Below are positions 8,453 to 19,548 of a DNA stretch of 64,000 nucleotides, in pieces. The notes under the pieces were generated by a model that was not told where the DNA came from, did no database searches, and worked only from the letters and a program-made list of their open reading frames with translations. The translations under genes and the position numbers were made by a program. The stretch covers positions 1 through 64,000 of the forward strand of contig JAJEFE010000062.1 of the NCBI GenBank assembly GCA_022820625.1, in the 5' to 3' direction. The DNA is from Gammaproteobacteria bacterium. GTDB taxonomy: Bacteria > Pseudomonadota > Gammaproteobacteria > Steroidobacterales > Rariloculaceae. The stretch's first letter is position 1. The number at the start of each line of letters is the position of its first letter.

Positions 8453-9442
8453 ATGGCAGAACGATTCAGGGCACTGCGCATACACCGAAACGATGGCGTC
8501 GTGCGGAGCGAACTGGAAGAGCTCTCCCTCGACGATCTTTCGCCCGGAAACGTACTGATACGGGTCGAATACAGCAGCATCAACTACAAGGACGCGCTTG
8601 CCGCAACCGGCGCCGCGCCCATCATGCGGCACTTTCCCCTGGTGGGCGGCATCGATCTCGCCGGCGAGGTGCTGGAGTGTTCCGATGAGAGTTGCCGTCC
8701 GGGCGACAAGGTAGTCGTGCTTGGCGGTGGCCTGGGGGAAAACCGGGATGGCGGTTATGCCCGATTTGCCCGGGTCGACAGCGACCGAGTGGTGCCACTG
8801 CCCGAAGGAATCGACACCCGACAGGCCATGGCGATCGGGACAGCCGGCTTTACCGCAGCGCTCGCTGTACACCGCCTTGAAGCAAATGGTCAACGGCCCG
8901 AATCGGGTCCCATGATCGTGACCGGGGCCACCGGCGGCGTCGGCACCATCGCCATCGACCTGCTGGCCGGACGCGGTTATGACGTGACCGCGCTGACCGG
9001 CAAGACCGGCGAGAGCGACTACCTGCAAACGCTTGGCGCCGCGGAGATAGTCGACCGCCGTAGTATAGAACCGGTAACCAGACCCCTCGGACGCGGCCTC
9101 TGGGGCGGAGCCGTGGACAATCTGGGCGGCGATATTCTCGCCTGGCTGACGCGCACGGTCCGCCCCTGGGGCAATATCGCCAGCATCGGCCTGGCGGCCG
9201 GCGCCGGACTCTCCACAACGGTCATGCCCTTCATCCTGCGCAGCGTCAGCCTGATCGGGGTCAACATGGAAGTGGAGCCGCGGCTGCGTCAGCGCATCTG
9301 GGAGCGGTTGGCTGCGGATCTGTGCCCGCAACACCTGGAACTCATCGCGACGCGGGAGGTGACGCTTTCCGAACTTGCGGACTGTTTCGACGGGTTCATG
9401 GCGGGCACGGTCACCGGCCGCACCCTGGTCAGGATTGACTGA
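8453..9442 (+). CDS. acuI: Acrylyl-CoA reductase-type quinone oxidoreductase (AcuI/YhdH)
   Basis: The 329-residue MDR-superfamily protein matches YhdH/AcuI, which reduces acryloyl-CoA to propionyl-CoA with NADPH. Family landmarks include EYSSINYKDALAATG, the FPLVGGIDLAGEV substrate-domain start, the AIGTAGFTAALAVHRLE helix, and the nucleotide-binding VTGATGGVGTIA. I start at the ATG at 8453 (MAERFRALR), which aligns with E. coli YhdH; an upstream in-frame ATG at 8354 would overlap alr. No DMSP lyase or propionyl-CoA genes adjoin it, so the role may simply be detoxification of acryloyl-CoA or related enoyl-CoAs. Confidence 0.88.
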   Translation: MAERFRALRIHRNDGVVRSELEELSLDDLSPGNVLIRVEYSSINYKDALAATGAAPIMRHFPLVGGIDLAGEVLECSDESCRPGDKVVVLGGGLGENRDGGYARFARVDSDRVVPLPEGIDTRQAMAIGTAGFTAALAVHRLEANGQRPESGPMIVTGATGGVGTIAIDLLAGRGYDVTALTGKTGESDYLQTLGAAEIVDRRSIEPVTRPLGRGLWGGAVDNLGGDILAWLTRTVRPWGNIASIGLAAGAGLSTTVMPFILRSVSLIGVNMEVEPRLRQRIWERLAADLCPQHLELIATREVTLSELADCFDGFMAGTVTGRTLVRID

Positions 9443-9565
9443 CAACGAACTTGGCTGCGCCCGATGCATTCGTACTGTTGTCGGGTAATGCCGAGTCCGG
9501 CAAGATGGCAACTTGCCGGACAGTCGAATAAACGCCTTCGTCAACCAGATCCAAGAGAGTTTATC

Positions 9566-10306
9566 ATGACAAAATACATTAGATATTTTTGTTTACTATT
9601 TGTTTTTTCAATATCACTCCCCGCATTTTCTCAGGTCAGCGTGGAAGAGGCGCTTGCCGCGGAAGCGCGCTCCGATGAAGACCGGGCCAGGGACCCCGGG
9701 CGGATGCCGGCACAGGTGCTGGAATTCTTCGGAATCGGCGCAGGGTCCCGCGTGGCCGACCTGCTGTCGGGCGGCGGCTACTACACGCGAATCCTTGCGC
9801 CGGTGGTCGGTCCGGACGGCGCCGTCTACGCCGGAAACAATCCTTTCTTCGATCGCTTTGGCGCCGAGGCGCTGACGGCATTGCTGAGCGAACCCGGTTT
9901 CGAAAACGTGATGCGGATCGACGCCCCGGTGGACGAGATACCGCTCCCTGACGACGCCTCGCTGGATGCCGTGATGATCGTCCTCGCCTATCACGACCTC
10001 TGGCTGACCGATGAGGATCGCGGCGAACTGAACCGGCGCGTGCTGGCAGCCCTCAGGCCGGGCGGCGTCTACGGAATCATCGACCACCACGCCGCCGAGG
10101 GCGCCGGCACCAGCGCGATCGAATCGCTGCACAGGATCGAGGAGAGCGTGATCGTCGATGAAATCACCGGGGCGGGCTTCCTGCTCGCGGCCACCGGGGA
10201 CTTCCTGTCGAATACCGAAGACGATCGTTCGCTCATCGTCTTCAATCCGGACATACGCGGCCGGACAGACCGGTTCGTGCTCAGGTTCGAGAAGCCTCAG
10301 GAGTAA
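9566..10306 (+). CDS. Exported SAM-methyltransferase-like protein
   Basis: The 246-residue product has a clear signal peptide (MTKYIRYFCLLFVFSISLPA, cleavage near AFSQ) followed by a methyltransferase-like Rossmann domain. Motif I is altered (VADLLSGGGYYTRILAPVVG), and ALRPGGVYGIIDHHA resembles motif III. The ribosome-binding site AGAGAG precedes the ATG. The signal-peptide codons are markedly AT-rich compared with the rest. Exported SAM methyltransferases are odd because SAM is cytoplasmic, so the domain may have another function. It converges with the equally exported oxidoreductase-like gene at 10392. Confidence 0.72.
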   Translation: MTKYIRYFCLLFVFSISLPAFSQVSVEEALAAEARSDEDRARDPGRMPAQVLEFFGIGAGSRVADLLSGGGYYTRILAPVVGPDGAVYAGNNPFFDRFGAEALTALLSEPGFENVMRIDAPVDEIPLPDDASLDAVMIVLAYHDLWLTDEDRGELNRRVLAALRPGGVYGIIDHHAAEGAGTSAIESLHRIEESVIVDEITGAGFLLAATGDFLSNTEDDRSLIVFNPDIRGRTDRFVLRFEKPQE

Positions 10307-10325
10307 GCGGCCGGAGTCAGCGAGA

Positions 10326-10352
10326 CTGCCGGCGCCCGCAATGCGCCGGCAG
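10326..10352. terminator. Hairpin between convergent genes
   Basis: A perfect 10-bp inverted repeat (CTGCCGGCGC / GCGCCGGCAG) with a 7-base loop lies between two converging genes. There is no T-run on either side, so intrinsic termination is plausible but not assured. Confidence 0.5.
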
Positions 10353-10391
10353 CCCTGGACCCCGGGAGGAACTGGCTAGGGACGAGTGTCG

Positions 10392-11096
10392 TCAGTTCGT
10401 GCCTGTACGGCGGAAGTGGTAATCGTACGGCGTTCCCGCGGTACGGGCATTGATCCAGATCGCCAGCATGCCTTCCAGAACGTGGGCGCCGCTCAGCGGC
10501 CCGACGTCCATGGGCTCCAGTCCCATACCCGCCACCAGATCGGCGACGCGGGCCTTGGCCTCGGCATCATCGCCCACCAGCGGGATGGTCACCGGCCCAC
10601 CCGGCTCGATCATCGTCCGGAAGTTCAGCGTATTGAACGCCTTGACCACGGTGGCCCCGGGCGCCGCGGCCTGAACCAACTCGGCGTTGGACGTCTCCAT
10701 GGTATAGCGCGTGAAACCGTCATCCCCCCGCGTCACACGATTCGTGGGATCGATGATGATCTTTCCTGACAGGTCCCCAAGGCTGCCCGCGACTTCCTCG
10801 GCGACAGTGCCAGGAACGGCCAACACGACCATATCGGCTCCGGCAACCGCCTCGGTCTGGGTCATGGCCGAAGCGTTGCCCCCGGTGCGTTCGACCAACG
10901 CGGCGACGTCCTCCCGGTCCGGCTCCCGGGAACCGTAGACGATGTCATGACCCTGGGCGGCGAACTCGGGTCCCAGCGCGCCCGCAACGTTGCCCGTGCC
11001 GATGATCGCGATGGTGTCGGCCACGGCAAGGCCCTGAAGGACCCACCCCATGACCAGGATTGCGAACCCTGCTGAAATTCTCTTGATCGACGCCAT
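10392..11096 (-). CDS. Exported NADP-binding oxidoreductase, F420-dependent reductase-like
   Basis: The 234-residue protein opens with a signal peptide (MASIKRISAGFAILVMGWVL, cleaved near AVAD) and goes straight into a Rossmann fold: TIAIIGTGNVAGALG, then VYGSREPDRED, whose Ser-Arg pair suits NADP(H). ADMVVLAVPGTVAEEV and VVKAFNTLNFRTM are typical of the NADP oxidoreductase coenzyme-F420-dependent family (NpdG-like). Family members are normally cytoplasmic; export to the periplasm, where NADPH is absent, is unusual. Substrate unknown. It is transcribed away from iorAB. Confidence 0.75.
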   Translation of the reverse strand: MASIKRISAGFAILVMGWVLQGLAVADTIAIIGTGNVAGALGPEFAAQGHDIVYGSREPDREDVAALVERTGGNASAMTQTEAVAGADMVVLAVPGTVAEEVAGSLGDLSGKIIIDPTNRVTRGDDGFTRYTMETSNAELVQAAAPGATVVKAFNTLNFRTMIEPGGPVTIPLVGDDAEAKARVADLVAGMGLEPMDVGPLSGAHVLEGMLAIWINARTAGTPYDYHFRRTGTN

Positions 11097-11218
11097 GCCT
11101 GCTTCTCCCTGCTGCCCGCAATTTGCGGCTTCAATTCCGATTCAATGGTAGCCCAATTCCGTGAATCTTTTGAACACGGGTGGGAATAACGAACCGAGTA
11201 GTTGCCGGCCGTGAACCG

Positions 11219-11262
11219 AATGGCCGGGGAGTGTGGACCGAATGGCCGGGGAGTGTGGACCG
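11219..11262. repeat. Tandem 22-bp direct repeat
   Basis: Two perfect copies of AATGGCCGGGGAGTGTGGAC plus CG lie head to tail at 11219-11240 and 11241-11262, preceded by a partial unit (GAACCG). They sit in the 259-bp gap between the exported oxidoreductase and iorA. Repeats of this style occur at the ends of some IS21-like elements, but no transposase is nearby, so origin is unknown. Confidence 0.7.
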
Positions 11263-11355
11263 ACTTGTTCGAATCCAGCATGACCCGCTGGTATCCGCAT
11301 ACCAACAGGCGTATGTTTGGGCTCTGCACAGCGACGTTCCAGGGGGCAAACTAAC

Positions 11356-11820
11356 ATGGCAACCTTCACCCTCAACGGTGACAGCGTAACGGTCGAGGCT
11401 GAGCCCGACGCACCCCTGCTCTGGGTCGTGCGTGAGCATCTGGGACTCACCGGAACCAAGTTCGGCTGCGGCATCGGACAGTGCGGCGCGTGCACGGTGC
11501 ATGTGGATGGCGCGTCCACCTACGCCTGTCTGACACCCGTATCGGTTGTGGAAGGCCGGCAGGTCACCACCATCGAAGGCCTGTCCGAGGATGGCGCCCA
11601 CCCGCTCCAGCAAGCCTGGATCGCCGAAGAAGTGCCCCAGTGCGGATACTGCCAGCCCGGGCAGATCATGCGCGCCGCTGATCTTCTGGCCAACAATCCG
11701 CAGCCGAGCCGCGACGAGATCGTGGCCCACATGAGCACGAATATCTGCCGATGCGGGACGTATACCCGCATCGTCAGCGCCATTGAGCGCGCTGCGCAGG
11801 AGGCCGGTAATGAAGCGTAG
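11356..11820 (+). CDS. iorA: Molybdenum hydroxylase small subunit, 2Fe-2S (IorA-type)
   Basis: The 154-residue subunit carries two [2Fe-2S] clusters that pass electrons from the molybdenum subunit. The plant-ferredoxin-type cluster is bound by cysteines in [18 protein letters not shown] and a later ACLT; the second by CGYCQPGQ and NICRCGTY. These are the signatures of the isoquinoline 1-oxidoreductase alpha / aldehyde dehydrogenase small-subunit family. No FAD subunit is encoded nearby, consistent with the two-subunit type. The stop overlaps the start of the large-subunit gene, indicating translational coupling. The actual substrate (aldehyde or N-heterocycle) is not predictable. Confidence 0.88.
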   Translation: MATFTLNGDSVTVEAEPDAPLLWVVREHLGLTGTKFGCGIGQCGACTVHVDGASTYACLTPVSVVEGRQVTTIEGLSEDGAHPLQQAWIAEEVPQCGYCQPGQIMRAADLLANNPQPSRDEIVAHMSTNICRCGTYTRIVSAIERAAQEAGNEA

Positions 11821-14161
11821 CGACAACCTGACTGGCGCCGAAGCGATGAGCCGCGATGTCATCGCCTCTTCGGGCGGACTGTCGGCACGCGGCAATCTCG
11901 ATGCTCCGTCCGGCGGTCTGGCGTCGCGCCGTGAGTTCATGCAGGGGGTGGGAGTCACCTTGACCGTGGGCGCCACGGGGGTCATCGGCGCCTGCAGCAT
12001 GCCGTCCGGGGACTCGGGCGACACCGGCGCACCGGAGCCCGGCATGGCCGCCAACGACGCCGTCACTCCCAACGCCTGGGTCAGCATCGGCGCCGATGAC
12101 GTGATCACCATCCAGTTCGGCGCCACCGAAATGGGCCAGGGTTCCATGACATCCGTTCCCCTGGTGCTGGCCGAGGAAATGGATGCCGACTGGGAACGCG
12201 TGCGAGTCGAAACCGTGAGTCGCCACGATTCCACCTACGGCAACCCGATGGCGTTCGGATACTACGGTTTCCCCATCATGTACACCGCCGGCAGCGCTGC
12301 GCTCCGGGGCTATTTCAACGCCATGCGGCAGGCCGGCGCACAGGCGCGCAAGTTCCTGCTCGATGCCGCGGCGGAGCAGTTGGGCGTCCCGGTGGAAGAA
12401 TTGTCAACCGAGCCCAGCCGGGTCGTTCACGCCGCCAGCGGGGAAAGCCTCAGCTACGGCCAGATTGCCGCCGCTGCAGCGATCCCCGAAAACCTGCCGG
12501 AAGTGCCGGAAAGCGAGTACAAGCCCAGGAGCGAATACCGATACCTTGGCACGGACGTACCGCGAATTGACGTGCCCGCCAAGGTCGATGGTTCCGCCGA
12601 GTTCGGAATCGACGTTCAGATTCCCGACATGGTCTACGCCTCGGTGCTGCGCACGCCCGTCGAGGGCGAAGAACCCGTTGAGGTCAACGACAGCGCCGCG
12701 CGCGCGATCCCCGGAGTCACCGACGTCATCACCCTGCCCTACGGCGTCGCCGTCGTGGGCGAGACCGTCGAAGGCACCATATGGGGCAAGAACGCGCTGC
12801 AGGTCACATGGAGCGAGAGTTCCCGGTTCCGGGACGTCGACCAGGCCCGCGATCTGGACGAATACGAGGCACGCGCTCTCGACCTGAGCTTCAGCACCGG
12901 CAATCCGCTATGGCAGGAGGTGGGCGATATCGAGCCGGCATTCGAATCGGCGGATCGGACCATTGAGGCCGTGTACCGCTCCGACCCGGCCTACCACGCG
13001 CAGATGGAGCCCATGAACGCGACGGCAAGCGTATCGGCCGACGGCCGGTCGGCGGAGATCTGGGTGAGCACCCAGACCCAGAGCCTGACGGCCATGGCCG
13101 CGGCCGACCTGCTGGGAACGGACGTCGACCGCATCACCGTGCATGCGAAGTACATCGGCGGCGGATACGGCCGCCGCGCCGAGTACCGGCAGAAGGACGT
13201 CGAGGACGCCCTCAATCTGTCGCGGGCGCTCGGCCGCCCGGTCAAGGTCATCTGGAGCCGGGAGGATGACGTGCGAGACGGCGTCTTTCGGCCGCTGGCC
13301 GCGCAATACCTCCGGGCCGCGCTGGACGCCGACGGTAGCATCACTGCGTTGCAGCAGCGCGTGGCGACACCCAGCGTCCTGAGCTACATGAACGAGCCGC
13401 GCTGGGCGCTTTCACGCAACCGAGACGGCATCTCCATGAACGGCGCCCAGGTCACCCGCTACGCAATCCCCAACATACGCGCCGAACACGTCATGGTGGA
13501 CCGCTGTTCCCGGCTGGCCGCGTGGCGGGGCGTGGCGACGAGCTATACCCGGTTCGCCAACGAGTCCTTCATCGACGAAATCGCGCACACCCTCGGTGCG
13601 AACCCGCTGGAACTTCGTCTCGATCTGACTCGGGACAATCCCCCAGGCCGCTCGGTTCTGGAAGAAGTGGCGCGGATGGCCGAGTGGTCGCGCCCGCGGG
13701 AAGGCACCTCCCTGGGCGTGGCGCTGTCCGACTATGGCGGCGCTTCCGTGGCCGCGGGCATCGCCGAGGTCTCGGTGAACGAAGACACGGGCGTCATCAC
13801 CGTTCACCGATACTGGATGGCCATCGATGCCGGCTTCATCGTCTCGCCCCGCAATACCGAAGCGCAGATGGAAGGCAACATCGTCTACGGCATCAGCAGC
13901 GCCCTGAAGGAGCGCATCAGCGTCAACGCGGGCTCCGTGGACCAGTCGAACTTTCACGACTATCCCGTGATGCGCATGAACGAGATGCCGGAACTCCATG
14001 TGAGGGCGTTACCAAGCGACGGGCCGCCCAGCGGCGTCGGCGAACTGGGTCTCGCAACCACGGGACCCGCCATCGCCAACGCCGTGTTCGCGGCTACGGG
14101 CGTGCGGTTACGGGAGTTGCCGATGACGCCAGAGCGGGTGTTGGCCGCCATGCGCGTCTGA
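11810..14161 (+). CDS. iorB: Molybdenum hydroxylase large subunit, Tat-exported (IorB-type)
   Basis: The 783-residue catalytic subunit binds the molybdopterin cofactor and belongs to the xanthine dehydrogenase/aldehyde oxidase superfamily, isoquinoline 1-oxidoreductase beta type. A twin-arginine signal appears around residue 40 ([19 protein letters not shown]), unusually far from the N terminus, followed by GACS, so periplasmic location is likely, with the small subunit carried along. Cofactor-loop signatures include [18 protein letters not shown] and the C-terminal [17 protein letters not shown], which contains the conserved catalytic-type Glu. The ATG at 11810 overlaps iorA by 11 bases. Confidence 0.88.
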   Translation: MKRSDNLTGAEAMSRDVIASSGGLSARGNLDAPSGGLASRREFMQGVGVTLTVGATGVIGACSMPSGDSGDTGAPEPGMAANDAVTPNAWVSIGADDVITIQFGATEMGQGSMTSVPLVLAEEMDADWERVRVETVSRHDSTYGNPMAFGYYGFPIMYTAGSAALRGYFNAMRQAGAQARKFLLDAAAEQLGVPVEELSTEPSRVVHAASGESLSYGQIAAAAAIPENLPEVPESEYKPRSEYRYLGTDVPRIDVPAKVDGSAEFGIDVQIPDMVYASVLRTPVEGEEPVEVNDSAARAIPGVTDVITLPYGVAVVGETVEGTIWGKNALQVTWSESSRFRDVDQARDLDEYEARALDLSFSTGNPLWQEVGDIEPAFESADRTIEAVYRSDPAYHAQMEPMNATASVSADGRSAEIWVSTQTQSLTAMAAADLLGTDVDRITVHAKYIGGGYGRRAEYRQKDVEDALNLSRALGRPVKVIWSREDDVRDGVFRPLAAQYLRAALDADGSITALQQRVATPSVLSYMNEPRWALSRNRDGISMNGAQVTRYAIPNIRAEHVMVDRCSRLAAWRGVATSYTRFANESFIDEIAHTLGANPLELRLDLTRDNPPGRSVLEEVARMAEWSRPREGTSLGVALSDYGGASVAAGIAEVSVNEDTGVITVHRYWMAIDAGFIVSPRNTEAQMEGNIVYGISSALKERISVNAGSVDQSNFHDYPVMRMNEMPELHVRALPSDGPPSGVGELGLATTGPAIANAVFAATGVRLRELPMTPERVLAAMRV

Positions 14162-14364
14162 GCGGAAGAACTCTCGAAAGTCAAATCCGCGTTAACGGTT
14201 TCGTAACCGTAATTTACTTGCTCCGGGTACACGCCTAACCGCTAGATTGGCGCGTCCGCGACCAGTTTTCCGATTTAGCGCCCGCTCATTGAGGCGCTCG
14301 CCCCCGAAGGGCGTGGTCCCGGAAATGAATTTCCAGCGAACGGTACTTGACGGGGGACATTCCG

Positions 14365-16419
<2,055 letters not shown>

Positions 16420-16429
16420 TTCGACAGGA

Positions 16430-17695
16430 TCAGTCCTGGGCTGCGCTCAGTTCCGCGCCCCAGATCGACCGGTAGTCCAGGCGGGAGTTGTACACCAGCA
16501 TCGCGTCGAGGTTCATCCGGTCGAATCCGGTCACGCGGTAGAGCGCCTCAAAAGCCACAGCTGAATCTGCGACGGATTCGGCCGCCAGTGCCGCCTCGAG
16601 AGATTCGACATCCTCACGGGTGGAGATTGCGTGCGCCGCGTGCATCAAACCGGAATCCCTGGTACCGGCGACGATCAGGAACTGGTTGCCGTCGGGGCCG
16701 GGAAACGACGATAGCAGCCCGTAGTCCGCATAGTTCGTAGTGCCGGGAATGCCCGCGCCGCTCAGGAAATACTCTCCGGTTCGCACGTTTTGCAGTTCGT
16801 CGAAACTGGCCCCGACTCGCAACCCCGACGACGCAAAGACAAAGTCACTCAGCGTTCCCAAGGCGCTGATGTAGCCCACGTAGACAATGTGGTGGGTCTT
16901 CAGATCGGCCACTCGCAACTCGGTCATGGTAGAAATCTGCACGGACTTGTCCGCAGAATGGACGACGCGCAACACGTCGCTCAACGCAGCCGCGCTGCCC
17001 TGCGGCAGATACGTCAGGTCGAGGTCCATGTACCTCGCAAGCAGGTCCGGATCCGACATGAACAAGGCGTCAAGATCGCCGCTCGAATTCACGTCGAATT
17101 CCCGCACCAGGCGGTTCACTCTTCCAAAATCGTCCAATTCGGCGAAGATGAAGTAGTCGCCGACCACGGCCAGGATGGGCAGATCGTCATTCAGCAACTC
17201 CGCCCAGAGCGGGGATTGAGCCAGTACCTGGGCGTCGCCGGAACCCGTAGATCCGCCTCGAAGGAGGAACAGGACCGTGAGATTGAGCGCCAGCAACACC
17301 GCAACCCCGATGCCTATGCCGATACCCCAGCGACGCAAGGAAGACCCCACGTGTGGCGCCTGCGCCGCCGCTGCCATGGGAATGACCGTCAGCCGATACT
17401 CGCCCTTCGGAATTGAAAGCCGCATGCCTTCGCCGGGTGGCTGCGCCGCGTAGTATTTCTCGAGCTTCTGGCGCAGGTTATGAACGTAAACCCGCACAAA
17501 GGCGTCCTGATTGGGATCGAATTCGCGCCCCTTCTCGAATACGTCGGCGGCGATCTCCACCTCCTTGGGCCGCGCGCCCCGCTCCGAACTCTCGACGAGA
17601 TACTCCAGCAACCGCACATAGGATCGAGAACGGCCCAGGGCTCCGCTTTCGATAATTCTTCGAGCCTGCTCGACGATGATTTTGGCGTCCGACAT
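16430..17695 (-). CDS. Membrane-anchored winged-helix protein
   Basis: The 421-residue protein starts at the ATG at 17695 (MSDAKIIVEQARRIIESG). Residues 5-105 look like a winged-helix DNA-binding domain of the type with KEVEIAADVFEKG and VRVYVHNLRQKLEKYY. One membrane helix follows (about 119-142, GIGIGVAVLLALNLTVLFLL), then a periplasmic region of about 280 residues with no motif I know. The topology is that of a transmembrane transcription regulator in the ToxR/CadC style. It ends 10 bp from the converging receptor gene and diverges from the PepSY gene, so it may regulate either. Confidence 0.72.
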   Translation of the reverse strand: MSDAKIIVEQARRIIESGALGRSRSYVRLLEYLVESSERGARPKEVEIAADVFEKGREFDPNQDAFVRVYVHNLRQKLEKYYAAQPPGEGMRLSIPKGEYRLTVIPMAAAAQAPHVGSSLRRWGIGIGIGVAVLLALNLTVLFLLRGGSTGSGDAQVLAQSPLWAELLNDDLPILAVVGDYFIFAELDDFGRVNRLVREFDVNSSGDLDALFMSDPDLLARYMDLDLTYLPQGSAAALSDVLRVVHSADKSVQISTMTELRVADLKTHHIVYVGYISALGTLSDFVFASSGLRVGASFDELQNVRTGEYFLSGAGIPGTTNYADYGLLSSFPGPDGNQFLIVAGTRDSGLMHAAHAISTREDVESLEAALAAESVADSAVAFEALYRVTGFDRMNLDAMLVYNSRLDYRSIWGAELSAAQD

Positions 17696-17970
17696 TGCTT
17701 TGCCTGTCCGGAATTTGCGACGCAGAAGGCGTTTGTCGTCTGAGCCCAATTTTAACTGTTAATAAACCGTTTGTAACTCTTTGTTTTGGAAAAGAAACCT
17801 TAAGATGTCAATTCACTGGGCAAAGGGCGTTGCGCCTTGCGGCTGTTGCGTCGGCGAAATTTGGCGGATGCTACGGCAGCGGGCGCCTCGTGAGCGGTCT
17901 GGATAGACGGATGGAAATGAACGATGATGGAGTTTCGTTCCTCCGGCTGCTTTTCGCCGGGTGAAGGTAC

Positions 17971-19473
17971 ATGGTCAGATTACTGTTCCTGATACACAGA
18001 TACCTGGGCATCGCGCTCGGGTTGGTGATATCGCTGTGGTGCCTGTCGGGCTTCGTGATGATGTACGAGCAGTATCCGGAGTTCGACGACACCGAACGGC
18101 TTGCCGGCCTGGAACCGCTGAATCTGACGGCATGCTGCCGAATGCCCACCGACTTCAGCAACATCGAGGTCGATCGATTCCGGCTGGAGATGATGGCGGG
18201 CATTCCCGTGCTTCGCCTGATGAACGGCCGCTTTCAATACGTGATCGATCTTCGAACGGGCGAATATCTGCCTGAATTTTACGACGCCGATGCGCGGTTC
18301 ATCGCGGCCAAGGCGGCCGCAGAGTACGGCCTGCAGGGCGACCCAAGACTGGTCGACCTTATTGAACGCGACCAGTGGACGGTCTACGCGAGCTATGAGG
18401 TCCACCGCCCACTCTTCCACTTCGCCATGGACGATCCTGCGGGAACCGAATTCTATGTGTCCAGTGCCACCGGAGAGGTTGTCCAGATGACGACCTTTCG
18501 GCAGCGGTTCCTGAACTGGATCGGCGCCGTCGTCCACTGGCTGTACCCGACAGTGCTGCGCCAGCATACGGGCGTGTGGCTGCAGGTCGTCATATGGCTG
18601 ACCATTGTGAGCCTGTTTCTGACCGTGATCGGCATCTACATCGGGTTGCGCCAGTTCAAGATCAGACGCAATGGCCACCGTTCGCCCTACCACGGATGGT
18701 GGCTGTGGCACCACTATGCGGGTCTCGTCTTCGGTCTCTTCACCCTGACATGGCTGGTCAGCGGCTTGTTTTCCGTCAATGCGTTCGGGGCTCTGGAAGG
18801 CCGTGGATTCTTTTTCGAGCACCAGCGACTGAGGGGCGCCGCCGTGAACTTCGAACATGCAAGTGCTTTCGTGAGCGCGCTGCCCGCAGACGCAATCCCG
18901 GGTTCCGCCGTGCGTCTGGACGTATCGGTTATCGGGGCTCAGCTCTATGCGGTCGCTTCGGACAAGGAGGGGCAGCGGATGCGTCTCAATGCCAGTTCGC
19001 TGAAACCGGAGACGCTATCGGAAGACTTCTTCACACGGGCGGCGAACATCATGCGGCCGGATGTGCCCGTCGCGGAAGCAAGCTGGCTGACCGAGGACGA
19101 TGCCTATTATTTCAGCCACCACGACAAGAGACGTTTCCCGGTGTTCCGGATTCGGTACATGGACGGAGAACGGTTCTATCTCGACAGCACGACCGGTGAA
19201 CTTTCCTACGCGGTCGACCGCGAGCGACAATGGCTGCGTTGGGTCTTTCACGCCCTCCACAGAGGCGATTTCTCCGCCTTCGCACGAAGCCGGCCGATCT
19301 GGGACCTGATGATGTGGCCCCTGATGCTGGGCGTGACCGTTGGCGCCGTCACCGGCACGTGGATAGGGTTCCAGCGCGTGATCAGAGCCGTGAGGAGGTC
19401 GTTCACGCGCGCGAAAGCGCCGCGACCGGCGTCACGGTCGGTCCGGGCGCAACACTCGGTCGGCGCCAACTAG
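17971..19473 (+). CDS. PepSY-associated membrane protein
   Basis: The 500-residue inner-membrane protein has the PepSY/PiuB layout: an N-terminal helix (LLFLIHRYLGIALGLVISLW), a periplasmic region, central helices (VVIWLTIVSLFLTVIGIYIG; HHYAGLVFGLFTLTWLVSGL), a second periplasmic domain and a last helix (LMMWPLMLGVTVGAVTGTWI). Conserved histidines in HRYLG, WLWHHYAG and FHALHRG could bind heme. Relatives are found beside siderophore receptors and are thought to reduce imported ferric complexes. Neighbouring a TonB receptor fits that role. Confidence 0.85.
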   Translation: MVRLLFLIHRYLGIALGLVISLWCLSGFVMMYEQYPEFDDTERLAGLEPLNLTACCRMPTDFSNIEVDRFRLEMMAGIPVLRLMNGRFQYVIDLRTGEYLPEFYDADARFIAAKAAAEYGLQGDPRLVDLIERDQWTVYASYEVHRPLFHFAMDDPAGTEFYVSSATGEVVQMTTFRQRFLNWIGAVVHWLYPTVLRQHTGVWLQVVIWLTIVSLFLTVIGIYIGLRQFKIRRNGHRSPYHGWWLWHHYAGLVFGLFTLTWLVSGLFSVNAFGALEGRGFFFEHQRLRGAAVNFEHASAFVSALPADAIPGSAVRLDVSVIGAQLYAVASDKEGQRMRLNASSLKPETLSEDFFTRAANIMRPDVPVAEASWLTEDDAYYFSHHDKRRFPVFRIRYMDGERFYLDSTTGELSYAVDRERQWLRWVFHALHRGDFSAFARSRPIWDLMMWPLMLGVTVGAVTGTWIGFQRVIRAVRRSFTRAKAPRPASRSVRAQHSVGAN

Positions 19474-19511
19474 CTCGATACGAATCGAGGCGAACCGTCC
19501 AGATACGGCGG

Positions 19512-19541
19512 TTGCCGCGCAAAGGAACCGCACGCTAGACT
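19512..19541 (+). promoter_or_regulatory. Candidate promoter for the Uma2-family gene
   Basis: TTGCCG (19512-19517) and TAGACT (19536-19541) are 18 bp apart. A start of transcription six to seven bases after the -10 would fall at or next to the ATG at 19549, and no ribosome-binding site is visible. The mRNA may therefore be leaderless. Confidence 0.4.
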
Positions 19542-19548
19542 GCGCGGC

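Noticed and set aside
14195-14210. Inverted repeat ACGGTT-TCGT-AACCGT upstream of the TonB receptor as an operator
   Set aside because: The 6-bp arms are short, and I found no promoter around it; it could be chance.
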